From positions 18,166,443 through 18,230,442 of the forward strand of contig CM046442.1 in NCBI GenBank assembly GCA_025506515.1: a stretch of DNA of 64,000 nucleotides. The letters run 5' to 3'. The translations under genes were made by a program, and so were the position numbers. Of this stretch, positions 13,694 to 24,743 are shown piece after piece. How positions within the stretch are numbered: the stretch's first letter is position 1; the number at the start of each line of letters is the position of its first letter. Source of the DNA: Flaveria trinervia (Eukaryota > Streptophyta > Magnoliopsida > Asterales > Asteraceae). The notes beneath the pieces are model-generated. The model was not told the origin of the DNA and ran no database searches. It was given only the letters and a program-made list of their open reading frames with translations.

Positions 13694-14442
13694 ATGGCCC
13701 TTAACAAATCCAAAGTAGAGATGGGAACCATGACCAAAGCTCTCATCATTACTCCTGAAAACTTCAGGTCTTGGAGCAGAAGAATGAAAGGCTTCATTAG
13801 ATACCCGGAGAGCAAAATGTGGAACTCCATTATCAACGGCCCGTACAAACCCAAGTGGCTTCACCTGGTGGAAACAGTGCCATGATAGAAAGAGCTGTTG
13901 AAGATTATTCTGATGAGGACCGAAAGAAGATGGACATCGACAGCAATGCTATGACCATTGTTATGACTACAATACCCAACTCCATCATGGTGGAGTTTGA
14001 GCATTGTAAGTTTGCCAAAGAATTATTTAATGCACTTGCTCAGATGTATTCAAGCTCCAATGACTCAAAGAAGGACTCACTGAAGCATCAGTTCGAGAAC
14101 TTCACTTATATTGCTGGAGAGACCCTCAGCTAGTAGTATTTCAGGTACATGAATCTTATTTCTTCTCTTCAGTCTGTGAAGATCACTCCCGAACTTAGAG
14201 ATCTCACTAGAAAGTTCATGAGTGCTCTTCTAAATGAGTGGACATTCTACTGTGTCTTTATCAAGAGGACAAAGAACTTGAACACTCTTACTATGACTAA
14301 ACTCTATGGCATCCTTGATGGATATCGCCTAGAGATGGAGAGTAAGAAGGGCCACCAAACAAGCAGACCTCTGAGCCTTCTTGCTAGCAACACATTAATG
14401 GTTGCTGAGGGCTCAGTACCCCCACAACCTCAGCAATACTGA
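13694..14442 (+). pseudogene. Copia gag, N-terminal part (broken)
   Basis: The reading begins at ATG 13694, about 80 bp after the primer site, with MALNKSKVEMGTMTKALI and then the FRSWSRRMKGFI stretch typical of SIRE-type gag. A frameshift near 13860 moves it to another frame, which runs to tandem stops TAG TAG at 14131-14136, where glutamines would be expected. It continues from 14149 through YGILDGYRLEME to a frameshift at about 14440. Gag would form the cytoplasmic particle in which the RNA is copied. The domain call rests on remembered family features and on its place before the zinc knuckle. Confidence 0.75.
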
Positions 14443-16229
14443 CATACAACAAACAACCATCCTACTCTTCTGGACCTTACATCATTTTCCTGAGACTCCA
14501 AGGTCTCAACAGCTTAGCACAACTCCTTTCAGGAAAGTTGTGCCTTTGTCTCAGGAAGTGGGCACTCTGGTGATTTTCAATATTGTTTTGATGATCTAGA
14601 GTGTTTTAGTCCAGACGATGTGGAGTATGTGGATATCATCCAATAGATGGCTCTTTTAACTGCAGAGCAAAAAGTTCTTTAAGAGAACTGGAAGGCAATT
14701 CCCTCAAAACCCAGCTGCCAACAAGTTTGGGTTTGACAAGACCAAAGCCAAATGTTACAACTGTAACCAACTTGGTCAATTTCCTAGGGAATGCAAGGCT
14801 CCCAAGAACAACCCAGGAACCTCACAGCCCCTCCACACATCCCTCAACCTCAAAGCCCACTGAAAAGTCAACTAAAAGCTGTAATGGCTCAAGAAGTTGA
14901 CTGGAGCTTCATGGTACAGGATGGACTCCTGCTCAAGCTCTCATGGCCGGAAAGATGATAACCAGGTATATGGACATCTTTGTACTCCTGCATGTATAGC
15001 TAAGGTTAAATTATATCAGGATTATAATTTGGAAATTAGATCTGATATTGAGTCTTTAAATATCTTAAAATCGGATTTTAAAAAGGCTGAATCTGAGTAA
15101 CAAAAGAAAATTAAGGAGTTAGAGAAAACTATGTCCCTATTAAAACATGAACACACCAACTACAAGACTCAAATAAAAGATCTAATATCCAAATTGTCTC
15201 AGGCTCAAGCCCAACTTGTCACTGCTGAGGCTCAAGCCAGGAAGCATACTATTTCAAAGCAGAACTTCTAAGCTATTCTTGCATCATCCTCCCACTCCAA
15301 ACTCTGTTATTAGAACAAAGGAGCGTTGGGAACAATGAAATTATTCCACCACCTTATGAGTCTCAGACAACTAATATGGCACTGAGAAACAAGAGGTTCA
15401 AACTGCTGACCCTACCTTATTAGAGTTGAAGGATGAAGCAACAATAGTGGCAACCACAGGGAAGAAACAGGTAGATATACCCATCTCTCCCAGTGAGGAT
15501 TAAATCCTAACCACTAAGGCCAGAAGAAGCAGAGCTAAAGCTGCTAGAAGAACTGCCAAGAAAGTGGCTAAGTCCAAGTTGAAGATAGACCTAAAGCAGA
15601 AAGGTGTCTTTATCTCAGCTGGATTCCATGTGTTAGGTACTTCTGATTTAGGAAAGGTGTGTAATACCAACACTCTTGTCCTACCAAAGGATTAGAAGTT
15701 GAAGGAAAAATTTGTTGATGAAGAGAAAGAGCCCAAGAAATAGCAACCCTCACATTCCCAAAAGACTAACAATACATGCATATGTGTGGTCTGCACAAAT
15801 AATGGCTAAGATTGTTACTAAATCCTACAAGCACACATTATGCAAATAATGTTAGAAAAGAAGGAGTCAGGGAAGGTTTCACATTTGGATATTATCAAAC
15901 GGTTCAAATGATGACGAAGGGAAAGATAGTTTCCGAAGCAAGGTTGCTTTCGGAAGAAAATCTTTCTTCCGAAGGGAAAATGACTTCGGAAGCAAAAGCT
16001 ACTAAAGTTCGGAAGAACAAGAAAGCTCCATTGAAACCATCCCAGAAGAAGACTGCTTCAGAAGAAAAGGTGGTGAAGGTTTCTTTTGAAAAGAAAGAAG
16101 CTTCGGAAGAAAGCCATGCTACAAAAGCTTCAACAAGCTCATCCTCTATGATCAACCAAAGGATGGATTGGAAGATCAAGGAAGATGCGCATCTCAAACC
16201 TCTTCTTCAAAGACATCCATTGAACCCCC
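14443..16229 (+). pseudogene. Copia gag C-terminal part with altered zinc knuckle, and linker (broken)
   Basis: The zinc knuckle is at 14753-14794 and reads CYNCNQLGQFPREC. The canonical form is C-X2-C-X4-H-X4-C; here the histidine position is glutamine (CAA at 14777-14779), so metal binding would be lost. The rest is a charged, Lys/Glu/Ala/Gln-rich linker with coiled-coil-like stretches. In-frame stops at 14644, 14680, 15098, 15269, 15693 and 15741 all sit where CAA or CAG would restore glutamine. From 15931 to 16108 the linker holds six copies of TTCCGAAG or its complement, coding repeated Ser-Glu codons. The 141-residue frame 15812-16237 belongs to this linker and is not a separate gene. 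Confidence 0.65.
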
Positions 16230-17678
16230 ATGCTTAACTTTTGGTTTAATTATGTCACTATCTTTGGAAGAACCCAAGACCAACAAGGCTTGGGTTTCCA
16301 ATCAAAACTAACAATCTCATCTTATGTGCAGGGACATCCATATGACAAGAACAAAAATGTCTGGATTGTGGATAGTGGATGCTCCAGGAACATGACAGGG
16401 AACAGATCTCTCCTTCAACAGTTTCAACATTATGATGGAGGTCCTGTCCAATTTGAAGGTGAGACCGGAAGATATATTTCTGGCAGAGGGTGTATATCCA
16501 ATGGTAAGTTAAAAGTTGACAAAGTTAACTTTGTCAAACAACTTGAACACAATCTGTTAAGTGTTTCTCAGTTCTGTGATCAAAAGCACTAAATGATTTT
16601 CACAGAGCGTGAGTGCATTATCCTCAAACCAGGGATGATAATTCCTCTGGAATTGGTGCTTCTTAGATCTCCCAGGAAAGGGGATATGCACAAGCTGGAT
16701 ATGAACAATGCTTCCCCAATGGGTGAAGTATCATGCTTTCTTTCCAAATCTGATAGTGATGAGTCAACACTTTGGCATAAACGTATGTGTCATGTAAATT
16801 TTAAGACAATGAATAAATTGGCTAAAAATAACTTGGTACATGGTTTGCCTAAAAAGGAATTTTTCTGCAAAGACAACTGTGTTGCATGCCTGAAAAGGAA
16901 GCAACATAGGACCTCTCATAAATCCAAAAGTGTTAACTCCATCACTACTCCATTACACTTATTGCACATGGATCTCTTTGGTCCCACAAGTATAATGAGC
17001 ATTAGAAGGACATCATACTGCCTTGTGATTGTTGATGATTTTACAAGATTTACATGGGTATTCTTTTTAAGAACTAAAGATAAAACTACTGAAATATTAA
17101 AATCTTTTATTCTTAAAATAGAAAATCAAATTTATCACAAGGTTAAGATTTTTAAAAGTGATCAAGGGACTGAGTTTAAGAACTTCGTTCTTGACTCATT
17201 CTGTAACTCAAAAGGGATTGACAGGCAATATAGTGCTCCCAAAACTCCTTAACAAAATGGTGTTGCTGAGAGGAGGAACATGACACTTATTGAGGCTGCT
17301 CGAACTATGTTAGCTGATTCCAAACTACCTCTAACATTCTGGGTAGAGGCAGTCAGCACTGCATGCTATGTGCAGAACAGAGTTCTTGTAGTTAAGCCAC
17401 AAGGAAAAACCCCTTATGAGCTATGGAACATGAAGCCATCGTTCATTGACTTTCTACGGTCCTTTGGCAGCATGTGTACCATACTTAACACAAAGGACAA
17501 TTTGGCAAAATTTGCTGAAAAGTCGGATGGTGCTATCTTTGTTGGATACTCTTCTAGCTCTAAAGCCTATAGAGTATACAACATTAAGAATCAACAATTT
17601 GAGGAGTCATCCAATATAGTTGTTAATGAGCGCACTCATTGTGTTAGGAGGAATGGCCCTGATCATATATTGATTTAG
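16230..17678 (+). pseudogene. Copia protease and integrase (broken)
   Basis: The protease active-site stretch WIVDSGCSRNMTG is at about 16361-16400; family members usually have H where N stands. Downstream comes NLLSVSQFCD, the usual protease end. A stop near 16590 interrupts. The integrase follows: HHCC zinc region (LWHKRMCH ... CVACLKRK), then the catalytic core with D in LLHMDLFGP, D in FKSDQGTEF and E in NGVAERRN. A TAA at 17250-17252 replaces the expected glutamine directly before QNGVAE. The C-terminal part to 17678 has GKTPYELW and a conserved FGS(M)C segment. Integrase would insert the cDNA in the nucleus. Order and motifs make the copia call firm. Confidence 0.88.
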
Positions 17679-19745
17679 AATTGTTTCCAAAGTATTCTAA
17701 ACCTTCTTTGAGTTGGAACAAGTGCTCAAAATGATGTTGATGTTGCTGCTGATGATCAACTGTTTGAGCTACCCAGACCTCTTCCAAGTTCTCCAAGAGC
17801 TACAACAAATCAAGCTTCCACTATTCACAGATCAGAAAGTATAACCATATCAAGAAATAGTAAAGCTTCAACAAGTGAATCATTTGCTGAGCCTTAAAAA
17901 CTCATCAGGTGATCCACCACAACACCAGGCAGATGAAAGTAGTGTTTTGAAGGAACAGACAACTGTTAATACTACTTCACAGCCAACAATTGATGATGTT
18001 TCTCATTCATTCAATCAGTCCTCATTGAATGACTTTAAAACAATAGCTAGATAGAGTATTCCAGTTCCTGAGCAAAATATGTCCAACCTGGATCTATCTC
18101 TGCAACTGGAAGTGATTCCTCGTCTTAGGATTCATAACACTCATCCAACTGAGAACATCATAGGGGATGTCTCTGAAGGTGTGAGAACAAGAGGGCAGAC
18201 TCATCATGGAATGTCTGCTTGTACTCATGCTTTTTATCCCAGATGGAACCCAAGAAGGTAAAAGATGTCTTGAAAGATAGTAGCTGGATTGAATCGATGC
18301 AAGAGGAGCTGCTTCAATTCAAGAGACAGAAGGTTTGGAACCTATGTCCGCTACCATCTGGTCAAGTACCTATAGGCACTAAATGGGTTTTTAAAAACAA
18401 AAGAGATGACAGAGGCATGATCATCAAGAACAAGGTAAGACTGGTAGTTCAAGGATACACTCAAGAGGAAGGAATTGATTATACTAATGTCTTTGCACCT
18501 GTTGCAAAACTTGAGGCAGTTAGGATCTTCCTTGCTTATGTTGCTTCCAAGAACTTTACTGTCTACCAGCTTGATGTCAAGTGTGCCTTTCTATATGGGG
18601 TATAGATAGGGAAATGTATGTGTGCCAACCTCTAGGATTTGAAGACCCACAACATCCTCACTATGTGTGCAAATTGGATAAAGCTCTATATGGGCTGCAC
18701 CAAGGTTGTGGTATGAGACTTTGTCTCAGTTTCTCCTGAAGAATGGCTACACCAGAGGAACCATTGACAAGACTTTATTCATAAGGAAGTCTGGTAAGGA
18801 CATTTTGCTTGTTCAAGTCTATGTTGATGACATCATATTTGATTCTTCAAATGACCAAATGTGTAAGGACTTTGAAAGCATTATGAAGAAGAAGTTTGAG
18901 ATAAGTTCCATGGGAAAATGGACTTTTTTCTTGGAATTCAGGTGAAGCAATTAAAGGAAGGCTTCTTCATCAATCAATCCAAGTATGTCAATGACATCTT
19001 AGAAAGATTTGAGATGAAGGATTGCAAGCCAACCAAGACACCCATACCCAGAAACCATAATCTTTGTCCTGATCTTAAGAGGGAGGATCTGATCAACATC
19101 AGTATAGGGCGATTATTGATTCTCTAATGTATCTTACAGCCAGTAGGCCTGATATTATGTTTATAACTTACATTTATGCAAGATATCAGGCTGCTCCAAA
19201 GGTGTCTCACCTAGCTACTGCAAAGAGAATCCTTAGATACCTCAAAGGAGCACCTAAATTAGGTGTCTAGAAACTATGATTTCAATCTCTATGGATACTC
19301 TGACAGTGACTATGGCGGCTGCAACATTGACAAGAAATCCACATCAGGAGGATGTCAATTTCTTGGTGGAAGGATCATCTCATGGCAATGCAAGAAACAA
19401 TCTTGTGTCTCTACATCAACTGCTGAAGCTGAATACATTGTTGCTGCTAGCTACTGTGCTCAGTTGCTGTGGATTCAGAACCAGATGTTAGACTATGTAT
19501 TCAACTTTACCTATCCTTATTGACAACAACAGTGCTATCTCCATTACTGAAAATCCGGTGAAGCACTCGAAGACAAAGCACATTGATATCATGTACCACT
19601 TCATTAGAGATATTCATGAAAAAAAAAAATTAAACTAATCAAAGTTGATTCAAATGAACAATATGCTGATCTGTTCACCAAAGCTTTTGATGAACAAAGA
19701 TTTAAGTATCTTATAACAACTATTGGGATGATAAACATTGGTTAA
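17679..19745 (+). pseudogene. Copia reverse transcriptase and RNase H (broken)
   Basis: A degenerate linker (17679-18230, with a stop at 18052 in a probable glutamine codon) leads into reverse transcriptase. WVFKNKRDD, RLVVQGYTQEEGIDY and YQLDVKCAFLYG are read at 18219-18605. After a frameshift come the DKALYGL segment and the catalytic YVDD at 18820-18831, then FFLGIQV near 18920-18950 in another frame. RNase H is at 19263-19523, with SDSDYGG, KSTSGGCQF and TAEAEYI carrying the expected acidic residues. The final ADLFTKA segment near 19666-19690 ends the polyprotein. At least four frameshifts or stops break it. This enzyme would copy the RNA and remove the RNA strand. Confidence 0.9.
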
Positions 19746-20363
19746 CTTATCTCTTTTGAAAACCTTTTAATATGTAATGTCTTATGTCCCTGTTACAAAA
19801 AATGTCTCTAAAATTTTCTAAGTATAAATTTCTTCCGAAAAGAAATTAACCCTCGGAAGTTATCTTCATATCTTCTGAAGAAAACTTTCTCCAAGGATAA
19901 TTTTCTTCTCGGAGTTTTTAGTCTTGGAAGAAGTGATTGATTTCATATCAGATCTACTTCCGAAGCTTACAAAATCTCTCCCTTCGGAAAGCAATCTCTA
20001 CTCTTGGAAGTTACTTTTTACCTTCGGAAGTAGGAATTGCCTTCGGAAGACAAATTACCTTCGGAATGTTTTATATTCGGAAGAGGGATTTTACTGTATA
20101 ATGGAAATCTCTTGGGCCCCACACTATAAAAAGCAAAGATTTTGTTAATGATGTCGGATTATTTAACTGAATTAAACCTTACCGCTCCTGTCACTTCATC
20201 CACTAAACCGTCATTTCACCTTATCCTAACACTTTACCACCATTCCACCCTCTCTTAATAATCCCAACTGTTCACTCTCATCTTCTTACCATAAATTTAT
20301 AGCTTTAAAAGTTTCCTGCTTCCAAATTCACCCAAACTCAAACTGCTTTACTTCACCTTTCAC
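19746..20363 (+). other. Copia spacer between pol and the extra ORF, rich in TTCGGAAG
   Basis: No coding domain is seen. About eight close copies of CTTCGGAAG, CTTCCGAAG or one-base variants lie between about 19830 and 20085. A 74-residue frame there is only translated repeat. The 3' part is pyrimidine-rich leader DNA before ATG 20364. Confidence 0.7.
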
Positions 20364-23300
20364 ATGGCCCTAAATCCTCAACACAACCAAGTCGCACTTC
20401 TTGATTCTTCAAGAGATGCGGACTTTGCTGAAATCATCTCCTTCCTCACCCAATCATCCTACTACACAGCCTTGACTGTTAATCCCACAGTTTACCTCGA
20501 CCACATGACTGAATTTTGGGGAAAAGTCAGGTCGAAACCCTAAATGGGGTTCGTGTAATACGATCCCGCATTTGTGGCCAAGAGTTTGTCATCTCTGAAA
20601 AACTCATCAGGGAGCATCTGGAGCTTCATGATTGGCCCTACTGAGTTCCCCAAGGCAAATTAGACAACACATACATCCTCATGGGATATGGTGGAGATGT
20701 GAGCAGGTCGACTGTCTACAAATACAACTTCACCTACAACTGGAAGTTCCTCCTGCATATTGTCCTTCACTGCTTGTCAAACAAATCTGGGGGATGGGAT
20801 CAAATCCCATATGAACTAGGGTGCCTAGTTCATGGATTGGTGAGAGGCCTGCGCTTCAACTACTCAATATTTGTGCTGCTCAATATAATTGGAAATCTTC
20901 AGAGGGAAACGTTCTTTATGTATCCTAGATTTCTTCACCACATTATTAACTATGAATTGGACCAGAGTCGGCTTGTCTGTGTAGCCACTCTGTCTGTCCC
21001 TTACATGAGGCCAACCATCTTCAAGACATTGAAGAGGGTATCCACCAACTTCACTGGCAGGTACACTTCTTTACCTACTAGTATGACTGAGCACATCGCT
21101 TCTGGTGACATCCCTGTTCACCCCAAAGGTGATGAACCCACACCAGCAACTGCAACCACAATGCCAACACTACCTTCTCCTCCCATCACCATTACCTACA
21201 CAGACACCCCAAATGAACCCTTGTTCAATCTACTCTGATTGAACAAGCTCCACCTATTCAACCTAAAAGGCTAGAGTGGAACATTGGGCTCCCACTCAGT
21301 CTGAGGTCTCACCTTCCTTCACTATTGACCTCAATATGGGGCTTGAGTCTTTTCAGCCTCAAACCATAAGCCCATACCCAATCTGAAAGCCCTTAGAGTG
21401 AGTCTTTACACTCCTCTGAGCAGCCAACAAGGGACAACCCCAAGAGGCCAATGCGTGTAGACATTGACCAAGGTCCCGGGTCAGTAGGTTTAACCTTTTT
21501 ATCTTTCACTGACCTTCTCTTCAAAACTGATGAAGAGATAACATCTCTCCATGGCAATGATGTTGATCTACAACACCCTCTCCAATATCAACAGAGCCTA
21601 GAGAGATCCCTTATCTCTAGCCCCCATCAGCAACCATAACTGAGGTGAGTCCCACTGATATGGAAGGGACTCATAAAGATTCAGCTGCCACTACAAAAGG
21701 TGCCTCAATGGACCTATGGACAGTGGTAACATCTCTGAGACTGAATCTGCAGCAACCATGCCTTTTGATGACTCTACAAGAGACATCACTAAGCAAGGGA
21801 AACCAGGGCCAAGAAACCACATCTGGTGGTGAGGCTAAACATACTAGGTATGTTACCTCATCTCCCTATGATTCTTCAAAAGAAGATGAGGGAAGCATGA
21901 AACTTCATTACAGACCTACTATCTAAAGTCTCAAACCTTGAATCCAAGGTTAGGACTTTAGAAGAAGGCCCACCACTCAGCAACTTGAGATTGACAATCT
22001 CAAGGCTCAACTACCTGAGAAACAGATTGAGAGATCTGTTAAGCATGTACCAGTTTAGGTCTCCTTGACCTCTTCCTCTAGCTCATCTACCTCTCAAGAT
22101 GATGCTACCAAAAAGAGGGAGAGTGTTCAGAGACAAACATATGAGGACCCACAGAGCCAATCTTCAACTTCTAAATATTCGGCTCCTATCGCAACTTCTT
22201 CTGAGCCATCTCAAGTCACTCTAACAATTGATTCAAGGATGCTGAGAGATCTCTACAACTTCTTTTCTTAGTTCTTGTTTAGATTTGCTCATGATCAGAA
22301 ACTCTTGATGCTGCCATGATTTACTTTGGAGCTAAAGAGCTTCAGAGGCTTACTGCACCTTCTACCACCATGGAAGAAGTTGGTCAACCTAAGGTCCACA
22401 TGGAACCTGAGATTCAATTCGAAGGGGAAATAGGGACTGATGGCCCAGCAACTGAAACAGTTGGGATAGAATCTGAATTCCCTCTTACTACCAAAGCCGA
22501 TGTTAAAGCCTCAGAAGAACAAGCTGAATCTTCCGAAGCTGAAATGGAAGTTGCGGAAGGATTGTTCAAAATGCCCGAAGAACTGATCATTACAGATGCA
22601 ATCCTTGAAATGGCATCTCTACCTCCTGTCCAGACACCATCTCTACATCTCGCACAATCAGTATCCACTGTCCAAGAACCACCAAAGTCAAGTTCCTCAA
22701 AAGATACCAAAGGAAAAAGGAAGATGACTGCGGAAGAGCATCAGGAAGAAGAGAAGATTGAAAAGCTGAAAACACTCCTGTTACCAAGCTGTAGCAGGAA
22801 GCAGCAAGGCTGGCATCAGAGGAAGAGAAGGAAAAGGAACATAGGGATGCTGACACGTAGCTAAGGAGGGAAAGGATAGATTTCCTAACCTCCATAGGCT
22901 TCTCTCTTCAAGAAATTTCTCCACACAATGATGAAACGATCCTTTGGCTCGCCAACAAAGAGCAGGATCAAATGGAGAAAGAAAGAAAAAGAGTTGCCAA
23001 AGAAGAATTGAAGGAGAAGAAGAAGAAAGAGGAAAAAGAAAGGGCATCTGCAACCAGGAAGATAGGTGACAAAGCCTAGATGAAAGACTATCTCCGGGCT
23101 GATGGCTTCTCTGGAAGGTAGGTGGGTCCCATGTCAGAAAGGACACTCCAATGAATTGTTAGTGAGATCAAAGCTAACATTCGTTCGGGAAAACGGAGAG
23201 AGATGTACAGAAGAATACAGGGGATAACCTTCACTCCAACCACACACCCCAACCTAAACCAATTCCCTCTCCTTTTACCATCAAAACTAAACCATACACT

Positions 23301-24290
23301 CCAGAATTCACACCTTTACCTTCATCTACCTCTTCACCTCAACCACCAAAACTACCCATCCTTCAACCTAAAACTCTAACCCGAACCACCCCACCACATC
23401 CTACCCCACAACCTTCTCAACCATCCCCTCAGCCTTCTAAACATTTCTCTCTGGAAGAGTTAAAAGCATCAGGAATAGGCTCATCAATTGCACAACCCTG
23501 AGCAACATCTCCTATGAGGAAGACTCCATCAAGCTAACTTATGTGGATGGGTCTTCACGTTCCCTCACAAGAGATCAATTTCTTGATCTACCCAGAGGAA
23601 CACTGGACCAAGCTACAGTACTTCTAGGAATCAACTCAGAATCATTAAATGATGAAGAGAAGAAACTAAGAAGGAAGCTGGTGACTCTACTGGATACAAA
23701 GAAAGAGGACAAGATTCCTAGTCAGTCTCTTGTGCCTAGAAAGAATATACTTCGGTGGAGGTTCGATGAAGCTACTCACAACTTTGTTGTGGAAAGAGAG
23801 AATGGTGAAGTTAATAGATTGAATGCCACCTCTCTGCTACACTCTAGCAGGTTTGATATGCTGAATTACCAGAGAAACCATTCTCTAACGCCTCTAACTC
23901 TGAAACTGCTGCTCATATCAAGAATCATCTGAGCAGTCTTCATCTGGCTGAGTTAATAGCAACAGCCAAAATTGAAGAAGAGTTCAGATTGAGAAGAAAG
24001 GAGTACAAGGATAGATCTTCCACTAAGGGCACAACCTTTCTACAGATGGTGGAAGGTCCTGAATTGGAACCTATAGTTTGATGGGAATATGATTATAGCT
24101 CCCATCAACTAACTCTTTTCAGAGGGCACAACAAAGGATACATATCATTCAAGGAGACAGACTGGAGATCCTATCAACTAGAGATTTATACAAACTTCTC
24201 AGCATCACTTCAGGGAAGAACAAAGAGACTGATAAGTATTTACTCTCTCTGGTGCTGAAAGTTTTAAGAAGCAGAAACAAATGAGGTTTT
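20364..24290 (+). pseudogene. Extra (post-pol) ORF of the copia element (broken)
   Basis: The reading starts at ATG 20364 (MALNPQHNQVALLDSSRD), shifts frame near 20540, and continues as a compact domain to about 21110 with FLLHIVLHCLS, GLRFNYS, FFMYPRFL and TSLPTSM. The same order occurs in the minus-strand copia at 43055-44083 (HMTEFW/ITDFW, YPRFL/FPRFL), so the two are homologous. After it come low-complexity Ser/Thr/Pro and Glu/Lys-rich tracts (21240-23480), partly coiled-coil-like, then a second conserved-looking block (23543-23932). From memory this domain is common in Asteraceae copia entries, sometimes labelled synaptobrevin/longin-like. It shows no clear signal peptide or transmembrane envelope feature. 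Function unknown. Stops at 22056 and 23077 fit lost glutamine codons. Confidence 0.7.
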
Positions 24291-24301
24291 GGTAGCATTA
24301 T

Positions 24302-24313
24302 CCTAGGGGATTT
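24302..24313 (+). other. Copia 3' polypurine tract region
   Basis: CCTAGGGGATTT sits immediately before the TGTTGG start of the 3' LTR. A purine run here is where plus-strand DNA synthesis begins. It is short and impure. Confidence 0.5.
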
Positions 24314-24743
24314 TGTTGGATCGAGAAGAAGGCTGGTGCAACAAAACCAAATAACTTAGACAAATTTTGGTGTTGCATACAAAGGCTTCCGAAGCCAAGT
24401 GAGAAACTTCCGAAGGAAGTAGAGTTCTTCCGAAGACAAAGCAAAAGTTCCACTTCCGAAGCGAAAGCTCTACTTCCGAAGATAAAGTATTCACTTCCGA
24501 AGATGAAGTCTCAAAGGAAGAAATCAGATAACTACTTCCGAAGTATGAAGAAAGCAGAAGTATTCAAGCCTTGGAAGAAGCAGCCTCTTCCGAAGTATAA
24601 GTGGCTTCGGAAGTACTTGTTTTTCACAAAGCCATTTAACCATCGGAAGACACTGCTATGAACCAGTTGACATAAGTATGGTCTCTGACAGTCCGCTGCA
24701 GACCTCTGATACTGCATGGCATTTTCTCAAAGAGCCATGTAGT
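24314..24743 (+). repeat. Copia 3' LTR, first part (up to the nested insertion)
   Basis: It starts TGTTGGATCGAGAAGAAGG and is cut at 24743 by the gypsy element. Between about 24382 and 24655 it holds about ten copies of TTCCGAAG or CTTCGGAA. It resumes at 35207. The start is inferred from the polypurine tract and the TG terminus, since no full 5' LTR exists for comparison. Confidence 0.7.

Noticed and set aside
15812..16237. 141-codon Lys/Glu/Ser-rich frame as a separate host gene
   Set aside because: It lies between gag and protease of the copia element in linker sequence and is built on the TTCCGAAG repeats.
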